DNA of 64,000 nt. Source: Corallococcus macrosporus (GTDB lineage: Bacteria > Myxococcota > Myxococcia > Myxococcales > Myxococcaceae). How positions within the stretch are numbered: the first letter of the stretch is position 1; each line of letters begins with the position of its first letter. Below the pieces are notes generated by a model that was not told the DNA's origin, ran no database searches, and worked only from the letters and a program-made list of their open reading frames with translations. Positions 31,881 to 40,417 of the stretch are shown piece by piece. The position numbers were made by a program, and so were the translations under genes. Location of the stretch: positions 62,001 to 126,000 of the forward strand of contig NZ_JAFIMU010000007.1 in the NCBI RefSeq assembly GCF_017302985.1. The letters are read 5' to 3'.

Positions 31881-32903
31881 CTACCGGGCGTCGCGCGCAT
31901 CCACGGTGAGGCAGGGCTCCATCTTCTCGGGGGCGACGAGGAACCGCTCCTCACGGCCCAGGTCCTGGGAGAGGCCCTGCGCGGCGAAGCCAATCTGGCC
32001 GCCGCCGTCGTACAAGAGGGCCGTCCAGTCGTTCTGCGAAGCGGGGAACACGTTGTTGGCGGCGCCGGAGCGGTTGAAGTCCAGGGCGTAGGACGCGGCC
32101 TGGATGGTCCCGTTGTTGTCGAAGTCCAGGTTGGCGCTCGCGTTGCCGGTGACCTGGACGTTGTTGAAGCGCAGCCCGCTGATGAGGGCGAGGTCCGCTT
32201 CCGTGGTGGGAGCGACGGGCGCGAAGGCGGACACCTCGTTGACCGTCGCCTCGTTGAAGGCGGCCACCTGCACGCGCGAGTAATCCAGCACGTTGTTCAA
32301 GCCGCCCTTCCCGAAGCCATAGAACTGGTACTCGTAGTTCATGATGCTCAGGTAGTTGGGCTTGTAGTTGGAGTCGTCGTTGCCGCCGTGGCGCAGCCCG
32401 ATGTTGTGTCCCAGCTCGTGCATCAGGGTGCCGGCCTGCTGCAACTCCGTGCCGCCGCCGATGAAGCCCAGCGTCACCACGAAGTCATGCGCGGGGATGC
32501 CACGCGAGATGCCGCTGGAGTTGCCTCCGCTGTAGCGGTTCGCGAACAGCATGTAGTGGAAGTAGGGCGCGCGGCTGGCGGTGAAGTACTTCCCCTTGAT
32601 GACGTCGAAGTCCGTCCAGCGAGCGTTCGCGCCGAGCGTCGGCAGGTCCAGGACGCCGCCGAATCCGAACGCCTCCGCGTAGTCGCTGAGGCGGTCCCCG
32701 TCCGTGTCGGAGCTGTTGGGATTGGTGCCCAACACCGCCTCCACGAGGTCGCAGATGCCGTCGCTGTCCGTATCCAGCGCGCCCACCGGGCACCCAGGGA
32801 CCGGGAGGGGCACCGCCGCCGCCGCCACGCCTTGCAGGGTGCTTGCCGTCTCCACGCCTTGGAGATCGGCACTGCCGCAGCCATTCAGGAACAGGAACGC
32901 CAC
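31881..32903 (-). CDS. Secreted zinc metalloprotease (metzincin-like), N-terminus truncated
   Basis: 340 residues from a GTG at 32903. Lipoprotein-like Cys in LFLNGCGSADLQ. Calcium-binding type-3 repeats follow (LDTDSDGICDLVE, SSDTDGDRLSDYAE), then a zinc site HELGHNIGLRH (HExxHxxGxxH) with a downstream YLSIMNYEYQF Met-turn. The signal peptide before the lipobox is only eight residues and lies inside the last codons of the LysR gene. The 5' end, including the normal start and promoter, therefore seems to have been lost in a deletion that joined the two genes. It might be expressed by read-through from the LysR gene. Confidence 0.75.
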   Translation of the reverse strand: MAFLFLNGCGSADLQGVETASTLQGVAAAAVPLPVPGCPVGALDTDSDGICDLVEAVLGTNPNSSDTDGDRLSDYAEAFGFGGVLDLPTLGANARWTDFDVIKGKYFTASRAPYFHYMLFANRYSGGNSSGISRGIPAHDFVVTLGFIGGGTELQQAGTLMHELGHNIGLRHGGNDDSNYKPNYLSIMNYEYQFYGFGKGGLNNVLDYSRVQVAAFNEATVNEVSAFAPVAPTTEADLALISGLRFNNVQVTGNASANLDFDNNGTIQAASYALDFNRSGAANNVFPASQNDWTALLYDGGGQIGFAAQGLSQDLGREERFLVAPEKMEPCLTVDARDAR

Positions 32904-33811
32904 GGGTGCCCGCGGGGCTGCAAGGATTTGACGAAGTCGATGAACGCACGCAGCGGCGTCGGGAGGTGGTGACGTCCGGGGTAGTAGAGCACCGGCCCGG
33001 AGAAGGCAGGCCACCAGGGCTCGAGCACGGGTTCGAGCTCTCCCCGGTCGATGTAGGGCCGCAGCCAGTCCTCGAAGTCGTAGATGATCCCGGTCCCCGC
33101 CACGGCGGCAGCCACCGCGAGGTCGGTGGTCGTGCCAAGGCCGACCACCAGCGGGCCCTTCGGATCGACGCGGAGGGTCTTTCCACCGCGCTCGAACTCC
33201 CACGCATGCAGCGGGCCCCCGATGTACCGGCCCCCCAGGCAATCGTGGTCCAGCAGCTCGCGCGGGTGTCTGGGGCGGCCACGGCGTGCGAAGTACGCGG
33301 GCGAGGCGGCGGTCGCGAACCGCTGGACGCGAGGACCAATCGGGACCGCCACCATGTCCTGCGCGAGCCGCTCCTCGTAGCGGATGCCCGCGTCGTAGCC
33401 CTCGGCCACCACGTCGACGAGGCGCTCCTCGGCGATCACCTCCAGGCGGATGTCGGGATACTTCGCGAGGAACGGCGGCACGATGCCCGGCAGCACGAGC
33501 CGCGCCGCCGCGATGGGGACGTTGAGCCGAAGCCGTCCCGCGGGGCGGTCGCGGAAGTCGTTGACCACGTCCAACGCCGAGCGCACCTCGCCGAGCGCGG
33601 GCGCGAGCCGCTCCAGCAGGCGGGCCCCTGCGTCCGTGGGCGTCACGCTGCGCGTGGTCCGGTGGAGCAGCCGGACGCCCAGCCGGGCTTCCAGGCGGCG
33701 GACCGCGTCTCCCATGCGTGAAGCACTGCTGCCCGCCGCACGGGCAGCGCTGCGAAACCCGCCCTCGCGAGCGACCGTCATGAAGGCCGTGAGGTCCGTG
33801 AGCTCATCCAT
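32885..33811 (-). CDS. LysR-family transcriptional regulator
   Basis: 308 residues. Winged helix LTDLTAFMTVAREGGFRSAARAAGSSASRMGDAVRRLEARLGVRLLHRTTRSVTPTDAG, then an effector domain (RLRLNVPIAAARLVLPG, VVGLGTTTDLAVAAAVAGTGI). The last residues (PRGHPWRSCS) are unusual and overlap the metalloprotease signal sequence in another frame. ATG 33811. Divergent from an aldo/keto reductase gene, its likely target. Confidence 0.9.
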   Translation of the reverse strand: MDELTDLTAFMTVAREGGFRSAARAAGSSASRMGDAVRRLEARLGVRLLHRTTRSVTPTDAGARLLERLAPALGEVRSALDVVNDFRDRPAGRLRLNVPIAAARLVLPGIVPPFLAKYPDIRLEVIAEERLVDVVAEGYDAGIRYEERLAQDMVAVPIGPRVQRFATAASPAYFARRGRPRHPRELLDHDCLGGRYIGGPLHAWEFERGGKTLRVDPKGPLVVGLGTTTDLAVAAAVAGTGIIYDFEDWLRPYIDRGELEPVLEPWWPAFSGPVLYYPGRHHLPTPLRAFIDFVKSLQPRGHPWRSCS

Positions 33812-33812
33812 C

Positions 33813-33834
33813 GCTGTGCGGATTTTCGCACAGC
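33813..33834. promoter_or_regulatory. Perfect 8-bp dyad before the LysR start
   Basis: GCTGTGCG, six-base spacer GATTTT, CGCACAGC. It ends two bases from the LysR ATG. Either an autoregulatory operator or a hairpin hiding the LysR translation start. Confidence 0.6.
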
Positions 33835-33917
33835 CTGTACAGACTGCCACCGATAGTCGCGCAGTGGTTCGTTGCGTACATGGGGTGGGCCACCTCGTTC
33901 AACCCAGGAGCTTCACC

Positions 33918-34781
33918 GTGACCCACCCGCACATTCCAGGCAGCTATCGCATTGGCACGCACACCGTTCGCCGCGTCGGGTATGGCGCCATGCAGCTCGC
34001 CGGCCCCGGCGTCTTCGGCCCTCCCAGGGACCGCAAGGCGGCGGTCGCGGTGCTGCAAGAGGCCATCGCCCAGGGCGTCGACCATCTCGACACCAGCGAC
34101 ATCTACGGCCCCCACGTGACCAACCAGCTCATCCGTGAGGCGCTGCACCCGTATCGCGACGGGCTGGTCATCGCCACGAAGGTCGGCGCGGTGCGCGGCC
34201 CCCATGGCTCGTGGGAGCCCGCGTTCTCCGCGGCGGACCTCGAGCGCTCGGTCCACGACAACCTGCGCAACCTCGGGCTCGAGGTGCTCGACGTCGTGAA
34301 CTTCCGCGCGATGTTCAGCGCCGAGGGCCCGGTGGAAGGCTCCATCGAGGCGCCGCTCACAGCGCTCGCGGAGCTTCAGCGGCGCGGCCTCATCCGCCAC
34401 ATCGGCTTGAGCAACGTCACGCCGACGCAGGTCGCCGAGGGCCGCGGAATCACAGACATCGTCTGCGTGCAGAACCACTACAACCTGACGCACCGGCGCG
34501 ACGACGCGTTGATCGACCAGCTCGCCGCCAGCGGCACGGCCTACGTGCCGTTCTTCCCGCTGGGCGGGTTCACGCCGCTGCAGTCGAGCACCCTGAACGG
34601 CCTGGCCGCGCGGCTGGGCGCGACACCGATGCAGGTCGCGCTGGCCTGGCTCCTCCATCGCTCCCCCAACGTGCTCCCCATCCCGGGCACGTCGTCGGTG
34701 AAGCACCTGAAGGAGAACCTCGCGAGCGCCGCGCTCCGCCTGAGCGCGGAGGACATGGGCACCCTGAACCGTCTGCCCTGA
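33918..34781 (+). CDS. Aldo/keto reductase
   Basis: 287 residues, NADPH-dependent TIM-barrel reductase. Active-site Asp/Tyr in HLDTSDIYGP, Lys in VIATKVG, cofactor region IPGTSSVKHLKENLASAALRLSAED. The barrel strand usually bearing the catalytic His reads DVVNFRAM. GTG start at 33918 with CAGGAG seven bases upstream. Divergent from a LysR gene and convergent with a methyltransferase gene two bases away. Confidence 0.92.
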   Translation: MTHPHIPGSYRIGTHTVRRVGYGAMQLAGPGVFGPPRDRKAAVAVLQEAIAQGVDHLDTSDIYGPHVTNQLIREALHPYRDGLVIATKVGAVRGPHGSWEPAFSAADLERSVHDNLRNLGLEVLDVVNFRAMFSAEGPVEGSIEAPLTALAELQRRGLIRHIGLSNVTPTQVAEGRGITDIVCVQNHYNLTHRRDDALIDQLAASGTAYVPFFPLGGFTPLQSSTLNGLAARLGATPMQVALAWLLHRSPNVLPIPGTSSVKHLKENLASAALRLSAEDMGTLNRLP

Positions 34782-34783
34782 CC

Positions 34784-35359
34784 TCAGCCCGTCTTTCGCG
34801 CCAGGTAGTAGCGGTTCCCGCCCGGGTCCGTGTGCGTCGTCTCCAGCATGAGCCCGTGCGCGCGCAGCAGGTCGCGATACCCGTCGACGCTGTACGAGTG
34901 ATAGCGGAACGGCACGCCATCCATTGGCGCGCCATCGATGGAGCCGTGGGTGTCGCCCGAGGTGAAGAGGAACGGGGCGCCAGGCTTCAACGCGCTGGCG
35001 ATGTTGGCGATCGCCTGTTCCTGCGCTTCGTGGCTCAGGTGGAACAGGACGCCCCACGCCATCGCGGCGTCGAACGCCCGCGCCGGGAGCTCACACGACT
35101 GGATGGGCGCACAGCGCACCGGCACGTGGGGGAAGTTCGCCTGGAATCGCGCCAGCAGCTCGTGGGAGCTGTCCACGCCCGTCACCTGGCAGCCGTGCTC
35201 CAGCAACACCCGCGTCAGCGGCAGCCCCGTGCCGCAGCCGACATCCAGCACGGAGGCGCCGGCCGGAAGCGAGGCCGCGAGCGCCGTCACTTCCGGCACG
35301 CCCATGGGTCCCGCGCGGTGGGCTGCATACCAGTCCGCGATCAAGTCGTACTCGTGCAC
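34784..35359 (-). CDS. Class I SAM-dependent methyltransferase
   Basis: 191 residues. SAM motif I VLDVGCGTGLPLTRVLLEHGCQVTGVDSS, motif II/III region AFDAAMAWGVLFHLS, then LKPGAPFLFTSGD. Substrate unknown. GTG start at 35359 after AGGAGG. Third gene of a compact minus-strand operon (36400 to 34784; gaps of 13 and 11 bases). Confidence 0.9.
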   Translation of the reverse strand: MHEYDLIADWYAAHRAGPMGVPEVTALAASLPAGASVLDVGCGTGLPLTRVLLEHGCQVTGVDSSHELLARFQANFPHVPVRCAPIQSCELPARAFDAAMAWGVLFHLSHEAQEQAIANIASALKPGAPFLFTSGDTHGSIDGAPMDGVPFRYHSYSVDGYRDLLRAHGLMLETTHTDPGGNRYYLARKTG

Positions 35360-35370
35360 GCGTCAGCCTC

Positions 35371-35988
35371 CTACCGCCCGTGCGCCGGCCGGACCCGATA
35401 CGGCGCGTGCTTGTAGTATTTCGGCCGTGCGTCGAGCCGCACGTGCAGCCACGGCACCCCGCTCCCCGACGTGCTCAGCCACACCGGTGCCGGCCCGCGG
35501 GCCCATGCGGCTGTCAACGCCTCGCCAACCGCCTGCCATAGCGCATGGACCTGCGACGCCGGAGCTGCGCGCACGAACGCGGCCAGATGGCCATACGACT
35601 CGGAGTCCGCCATCGCGCGCGGCACCACCAGGGTCGCGTCCCCACCCAGGTTGGCGAACGTGCGGACCTCTGGCCCCGACCGGTCCTCCAACTGGAGCTG
35701 CTCCGCGAACGCCACCGGTGACGCTTTCGTCCCCGCCAGAGAGGGAGCGGAAACCAGCACCATCTCGAACGGCGTTCCGGTCCCTGCCGCCGACACTGCT
35801 GGGGTCTCCCAGAAGAACGCCGGGTACGGGCAGTCCGCCAGGGTCTCGGAGAGCGCCGACCGCAGCGCGGGCTCCGTGCGCAGGCCCGCCGCGAACGCGG
35901 CCCAGGACACCGCCATCCCGGCGGAGAGCAGCCGGTGCTGGCGCGTATCGCTGCGCAGGGATTCGCAGGTGAAGTGAAACGGATGCAT
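35371..35988 (-). CDS. Uncharacterised protein (resembles DUF6940 family)
   Basis: 205 residues. The C-terminal GVPWLHVRLDARPKYYKHAPYR and the YPAFFWETPAV segment match a family I recall as DUF6940 (memory, not searched). No enzyme motif known. ATG 35988 with AGGAGG upstream. Middle gene of a three-gene operon between the GFA-like zinc protein and the methyltransferase. Confidence 0.78.
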   Translation of the reverse strand: MHPFHFTCESLRSDTRQHRLLSAGMAVSWAAFAAGLRTEPALRSALSETLADCPYPAFFWETPAVSAAGTGTPFEMVLVSAPSLAGTKASPVAFAEQLQLEDRSGPEVRTFANLGGDATLVVPRAMADSESYGHLAAFVRAAPASQVHALWQAVGEALTAAWARGPAPVWLSTSGSGVPWLHVRLDARPKYYKHAPYRVRPAHGR

Positions 35989-36001
35989 CCGCCGGCCCTC
36001 C

Positions 36002-36400
36002 TCAATGCGGCTTGGGTGGGATCGTGTCGAACCGAGGCACGCCGTCCGCGATGTCGTAATAGTCGCCCTTGTGGGCCGTGTAGACATGGACCGCGATGCG
36101 GGTGTGGGTTGGCGTGTCGAAGGCACCCATGGCAATTCCAATCCAGTCGCGCTGGAGCGGGTCCCAGAACAGCGACGAACCACAGACAGAGCAGAAGCCG
36201 CGACGCGCCTTCTCGGACGACTGGAACCAGCCAATCTTGTCCTGGCCCTCGATGGTGACCGCCGAGCGCGGCACGTCGGCCGACACGAAGTAGTGGCCCG
36301 AGTGCTTGCGGCACTTGCCGCAATGGCAGGCATCGGGGGCGGGCAACTCGCCCTCGACGGTGAAGCGGACCGCGCCGCACAAGCATGAACCCTGATGCAT
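36002..36400 (-). CDS. GFA-family zinc protein
   Basis: 132-residue Mss4-like fold protein of the glutathione-dependent formaldehyde-activating (GFA/CENP-V) family. Zinc ligands in GSCLCGAVRF, ACHCGKCRKHSG and FCSVCGSSLFW. Members carry one structural and one catalytic zinc; true formaldehyde activation is shown for few of them. ATG 36400. First gene of the operon. Confidence 0.9.
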   Translation of the reverse strand: MHQGSCLCGAVRFTVEGELPAPDACHCGKCRKHSGHYFVSADVPRSAVTIEGQDKIGWFQSSEKARRGFCSVCGSSLFWDPLQRDWIGIAMGAFDTPTHTRIAVHVYTAHKGDYYDIADGVPRFDTIPPKPH

Positions 36401-36533
36401 GGGTGGGTGAGGACTCCTTCAAGAGGTGCCTCAGTATAGATAAGCCTGAAACCCTGGCTATCCAGGACTCGGGCGCGTCGCTCCACGCGCAGTGAGTGGT
36501 ACCCCAGCGTGACGGCGCCCATAGTCGTGAGAC

Positions 36534-37265
36534 ATGGCACGCATCTTTATCACCGGGTCCGCGGACGGCTTGGGCAAAGCCGCCGCCCGGACCCTTCTCT
36601 CCGACGGTCATGAGGTGATCATCCACGTGCGCGGCGAGCAGCGGCTCGCGGGCGTACAGGACCTGGTGGCGCAAGGCGCGACCGCGCTGGTCGCGGACAT
36701 CGCGGCGCTGGACCAGACCCGAGACCTCGCCCGGCAGGTCAACACGCTGGGGCGCATGGACGCCGTCATCCACAACGCAGGCGTGTACTCCAGCCCGTCG
36801 GTCCTGTCCGTGAACGTCGTGGCGCCCTACGTGCTCACCGCGCTCATCCAGCGGCCCCAGCGCCTCATCTACCTGAGCAGCGGGATGCACCGGGGCGGCA
36901 AGCCGGACCTCGATGACATGGATTGGACCGGAGGTCGCGCCACGGGGAGCTACTCGGACAGCAAGCTCTTCGTCACCACGCTGGCCGCGGCCATCGCCCG
37001 GCGCTGGCCGGAGGTCTTCAGCAACTCGGTCGATCCGGGCTGGGTTCCCACGAAGATGGGCGGGCCCAACGCGCCGGATGACCTGCGGCTCGGTCACCTC
37101 ACGCAGGAGTGGCTGGCGACCAGCGACGCCACGGAGGCCTGCACCACCGGTGGCTACTGGCACCACCAGCGGCGGGTCGAACCGCATGCCGCGGTCCACG
37201 ACCTGGAGTTCCAGGCCCAGCTGCTCAGTGAGCTGGCCCGGGCCACCGGCATTTCGATTCCCTGA
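36534..37265 (+). CDS. Short-chain dehydrogenase/reductase-like protein
   Basis: 243 residues. TGSADGLG cofactor loop, HNAG in place of NNAG, LSSGMH with the catalytic Ser, SYSDSK (Tyr-x-x-x-Lys) and DPGWVPTKMGG. Probably NADP-linked. Stands alone; convergent with a TetR gene. No strong ribosome site before ATG 36534. Confidence 0.88.
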   Translation: MARIFITGSADGLGKAAARTLLSDGHEVIIHVRGEQRLAGVQDLVAQGATALVADIAALDQTRDLARQVNTLGRMDAVIHNAGVYSSPSVLSVNVVAPYVLTALIQRPQRLIYLSSGMHRGGKPDLDDMDWTGGRATGSYSDSKLFVTTLAAAIARRWPEVFSNSVDPGWVPTKMGGPNAPDDLRLGHLTQEWLATSDATEACTTGGYWHHQRRVEPHAAVHDLEFQAQLLSELARATGISIP

Positions 37266-37283
37266 CGGGAAGCGCTTCCGGCT

Positions 37284-37835
37284 TCACGGCCGAATGCCGG
37301 TGAGCGCCAGGCGCAGCAAGCGGCGCGCGGTGAGCGGGTCGTTCTCGTTGGCCACGGCAATTGCGTTCGCCAGCTTCATCAGGTCCCCCGGTGTCACGTC
37401 GGCGTGGAGTGCGCCCGCCGCGGAGGCGCGGTCCACCAGGACGGACATCGCGCCGGTGAGCCGGTCGGTGGCGCAGAGGTCTTCCGCCGCCCGGCCATCC
37501 AGCCCGGCCAGCAGCGCGGCGGCAAGCCCGCGGTGGGTCGCGGTGTAGACCGTCAGCTCCTCGAGCCAGGCCGCCAGCTCGACGGCGGGAGCCTTGCCCG
37601 GTTGCGCGGCGGCCCGAGCACAGAGCTGTGCGACGCCATCTTGGAAGACCGCCTCCAGCAGCGCCTGCCGCGACGGGAAGTGCCGGTGCAGGGTCGCTGA
37701 CCCCACCCCCGCCTGCCGCGCAATCTCCTCCAGGGATACCTGCGCGCCATCCCTCGCGATCAGCTCCGCGGCGACCTCGACAATCCGCTCCCGGTTGCGT
37801 TGTCCGTCCGCTCGCAACCGCTTCACCCGCTCCAC
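37284..37835 (-). CDS. TetR-family repressor
   Basis: 183 residues. HTH QVSLEEIARQAGVGSATLHRHFPSRQALLEAVF at ~33-64, SbtR-like C-domain. GTG start at 37835 behind GAGGAGGA. Divergent from an NmrA-like gene; dyads in the 107-base gap match an operator/promoter arrangement. Confidence 0.92.
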   Translation of the reverse strand: MERVKRLRADGQRNRERIVEVAAELIARDGAQVSLEEIARQAGVGSATLHRHFPSRQALLEAVFQDGVAQLCARAAAQPGKAPAVELAAWLEELTVYTATHRGLAAALLAGLDGRAAEDLCATDRLTGAMSVLVDRASAAGALHADVTPGDLMKLANAIAVANENDPLTARRLLRLALTGIRP

Positions 37836-37865
37836 GGCGGCTTCCTCCTCACGCGCCCCTTCGAT

Positions 37866-37924
37866 TTGACAAACGGGGGGCCCCTCCGTATCTAACCACG
37901 GAAATAAACGGTGGGGTCCCCCAC
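37866..37924 (+). promoter_or_regulatory. Promoter with operator in the -35/-10 spacer, plus second dyad
   Basis: TTGACA (37866-37871), exactly 17 bases, then TATCTA (37889-37894), reading towards the NmrA-like gene. The spacer is itself a near-palindrome, ACGGGGGGCCCCTCCGT (37873-37889). A second near-palindrome GTGGGGTCCCCCAC (37911-37924) lies downstream. Both are preceded by AAACGG/AACGG. This fits direct TetR repression. Confidence 0.65.
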
Positions 37925-37942
37925 TTACGAGAGGAGCGCTCG

Positions 37943-38860
37943 ATGGGCAGCAAGGATGTCGTTCTCGTCACGGCCGCCACGGGGCGCCAGGGCGGCGCCA
38001 CCGCCCGGGCACTGCTGGCAGGGGGCCGCACCGCGGTGCGCGTGCTGGTGCGCGATCCGGCGGCGGCGAATGCCAGGGCGCTCGCGGCGGCTGGCGCGGA
38101 GGTCGTCGTCGGCAATCTCAACAACCCGGCGTCGTTGCGCGCCGCCTGCGCCGGGGCTCGGGCGGTCTTCTCGATGCAGTCCCCCATCGTCTCCGCGACC
38201 GGCATCGACTTCAGCCAGGAGCTCCAGCAAGGCAGGAACCTCGTCGGGGCCGCGCTTGCCGAGGGCGTCGAGACGTTCGTGCACACCGCGACGTCCGGCG
38301 TCGGGGACCACCGCAACGTCGAGGGCTGGGCGGAGGGACGCTGGAAGTTTCAAGAGACGTACTGGGAGAACAAGCTCGCCACCTGCGACCTCGTCCGCAC
38401 CGCGGGCTTCAAGCACTGGACGCTCATCCTGCCCTCCACCTTCATGGATCAACCCATGTTCGATCCGGCCGGGTTCGCTGACGGACGCCGGCTGCTCACG
38501 GTGATCAGGACCGACAAGCCCCTCGCGCTGGTCGCGCCCGAGGACGTCGGGCAAGCGGCCGCGGCGGCCCTCCTCGATCCCGCGAGGTTCCACGGCGTGA
38601 CCCTCCAGCTCGCGAGCGACCTGCTCACGCTTCCTGAAATTGCCGAGACCCTGTCGCGCATCGATGGCAAGGAGTACGTCGTCCAGTCCTGCACCATCGA
38701 GGAGGCCGTCGCGGCGGGCCTGCATCCCGGCGTGGCGCAGGGCCTGACCTACATGAACGTCGCCCCGCTGCTGGCACGGCCTGAGTTCGCGCGCTCCTAC
38801 GGCCTGGTCCCCACCAGCTTCGAGACCTGGGCGCGGCGACGTCACGAGCTGGCTGCTTAG
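37943..38860 (+). CDS. NmrA-like NAD(P)-binding protein
   Basis: 305 residues, atypical SDR. TAATGRQGGATARAL cofactor loop, VRVLVRDP, FSMQSP and WENKLATCDLVR (the Lys of the usual YxxxK lies in ENK). Members are redox sensors or quinone/NAD(P)H oxidoreductases. ATG 37943 with GAGAGGAG upstream. Divergent from the TetR gene. Confidence 0.9.
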   Translation: MGSKDVVLVTAATGRQGGATARALLAGGRTAVRVLVRDPAAANARALAAAGAEVVVGNLNNPASLRAACAGARAVFSMQSPIVSATGIDFSQELQQGRNLVGAALAEGVETFVHTATSGVGDHRNVEGWAEGRWKFQETYWENKLATCDLVRTAGFKHWTLILPSTFMDQPMFDPAGFADGRRLLTVIRTDKPLALVAPEDVGQAAAAALLDPARFHGVTLQLASDLLTLPEIAETLSRIDGKEYVVQSCTIEEAVAAGLHPGVAQGLTYMNVAPLLARPEFARSYGLVPTSFETWARRRHELAA

Positions 38861-38867
38861 GGAGGCT

Positions 38868-39674
38868 TCAGCGTCCGCCGTGGTCGTTGAGCAACTGTTC
38901 GACCCCACGCGCGGAAGCGTCGTCGGCGGGTGAGAGGACCACCATGCTCAGGCCGTCGCTGTCATCGACGGAGAACGTCGATGCGTCGAACAGGAGCTCG
39001 CCGACCTCCGGCCGGAAGAACCGCCGGGACTTCACGCCGTGCGTGGACAGCTCGTTCTCGGCCCACAGCCGGCGGAACTCCTCACTTGTCTGCATCAGCT
39101 CATCGACGAGCGCGGCCGCTTCCTCGGAGGCTCCCGCCCGCTCGATGTCGACGCGAAACGCGGCGAGGGCCGTGCGGCGCATGTCCTCGCCATGCGGCAG
39201 GAACGTGGCGGCTTCGGGATGGAAGACCCGGCGGAGCATGTTCCGGTCGCGCTCGGCAAGCGCGGCGTAGTCGCCGATCACCGCCACCGCGGCGCGATTC
39301 CACGCGACAATCTGGAACGTCGGCGTCTTCACGAACGCGGGCACGCGCAGGCTGTCGAGCACGCGCTGGAGTGTCGGCGTGACCTCGGACGGCGGTGTGT
39401 AGCGGCGAGGCGGCGGACGCGCGTGGGCGAGCAGGAACAGCATCTCCCGGTTCGTGTCATCCAGCTCGAGTGCGCGAGCGAGGCGTTCGAGCACGTCGTC
39501 GGACGGCACCCCACCCCGCCCCTGTTCGAGCCACGTGTACCAGGTGACGCTCACCCCGGCGCGCGCCGCGACCTCCTCGCGCCGCAGCCCGGGCGTGCGT
39601 CGCCGCCCGGTGGACTCGGGGTGAAGCCGCTCGCGGCGACTGCGGAGGAATTCAGGGAGGGTGGTAGTCGCCAT
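38868..39674 (-). CDS. XRE-family regulator with MmyB-like ligand domain
   Basis: 268 residues. Cro/C1 HTH at ~5-70 (LPEFLRSRRERL, TPGLRREEVAARAGVSVTWYTWLEQGR), followed by a MmyB-like LBD (RVPAFVKTPTFQIVAWNRAAVAVIGDY, LRRVFHPEA, FFRPEVGELLFDASTFSVD). This is a very common actinobacterial/myxobacterial regulator type that usually faces a redox enzyme gene. Divergent from a GST gene, 89-base gap. ATG 39674 lacks a strong ribosome site. Confidence 0.92.
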   Translation of the reverse strand: MATTTLPEFLRSRRERLHPESTGRRRTPGLRREEVAARAGVSVTWYTWLEQGRGGVPSDDVLERLARALELDDTNREMLFLLAHARPPPRRYTPPSEVTPTLQRVLDSLRVPAFVKTPTFQIVAWNRAAVAVIGDYAALAERDRNMLRRVFHPEAATFLPHGEDMRRTALAAFRVDIERAGASEEAAALVDELMQTSEEFRRLWAENELSTHGVKSRRFFRPEVGELLFDASTFSVDDSDGLSMVVLSPADDASARGVEQLLNDHGGR

Positions 39675-39763
39675 ACCGGTATCCGGGCACGTCTTTTCCA
39701 GCGGACGCGCGAAGCCTACGGTCCACCCATGCGCACGACAATGCTTCGGGCCAGGGTGTCCCC

Positions 39764-40417
39764 ATGCTGACGCTTCATCATCTCGGACGGTCGCAATCCG
39801 AGCGGATCGTCTGGCTCTGCGAGGAGCTCGGGCTCGACTACGAGCTGAAGCGGTATCCGCGCCGGGCCGACAACCGGCTGGCCCCACCGGAATACAAGGC
39901 GCTCCACCCGATGGGCACGGCGCCGGTCCTCACCGACGGCGGCCTCGTCCTCGGCGAGTCCGGAGCCATCTGCGAGTACCTGCTCCAGACCCACGGCGAC
40001 GGCCGGCTCGTCGTGAAGCGGGGCGAGCCCGGCTTCGCCGACTATCTGTACTGGTTCCATTTCGCCAACGGGACGCTGCAACCGCTCGTCCTGCAGGTGA
40101 GGTACCTGGAGCGCGCCGACCCTTCGGAGAAGAACGTGCTGCTGCAGGCAGCCAGGGACCGGTTCAACCTGGCCTTCTCCACCCTGGAGAGGCGGCTGGG
40201 GGAGGCGCCCTACCTGGCCGGCGAGGCGCTGACGGCGGCGGACATCATGACCGTGTTCACGCTGACCACGATGCGGCTGTTCAAGCCGTATGACCTGTCG
40301 CCCTGGCCCCACATCCTGGCCTACCTGCAACGCATTGGCGCGCGGCCCGCGTACCGGCGGGCCATGCAAAAGGCGGATCCTGATCTGACGCCCGTGCTGG
40401 GCGCCCTTCCGGAATAG
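39764..40417 (+). CDS. Glutathione S-transferase
   Basis: 217 residues. Thioredoxin-like N-domain (LHHLGRSQSERIVWLCEELGLDYELKRY, HPMGTAPVL, LGESGAICEYLL) and helical C-domain with AGEALTAADIM (N-capping box). Divergent from the XRE gene. Its TAG stop directly abuts the CTA of the opposite DUF1801 gene, with no bases between. Confidence 0.92.
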   Translation: MLTLHHLGRSQSERIVWLCEELGLDYELKRYPRRADNRLAPPEYKALHPMGTAPVLTDGGLVLGESGAICEYLLQTHGDGRLVVKRGEPGFADYLYWFHFANGTLQPLVLQVRYLERADPSEKNVLLQAARDRFNLAFSTLERRLGEAPYLAGEALTAADIMTVFTLTTMRLFKPYDLSPWPHILAYLQRIGARPAYRRAMQKADPDLTPVLGALPE

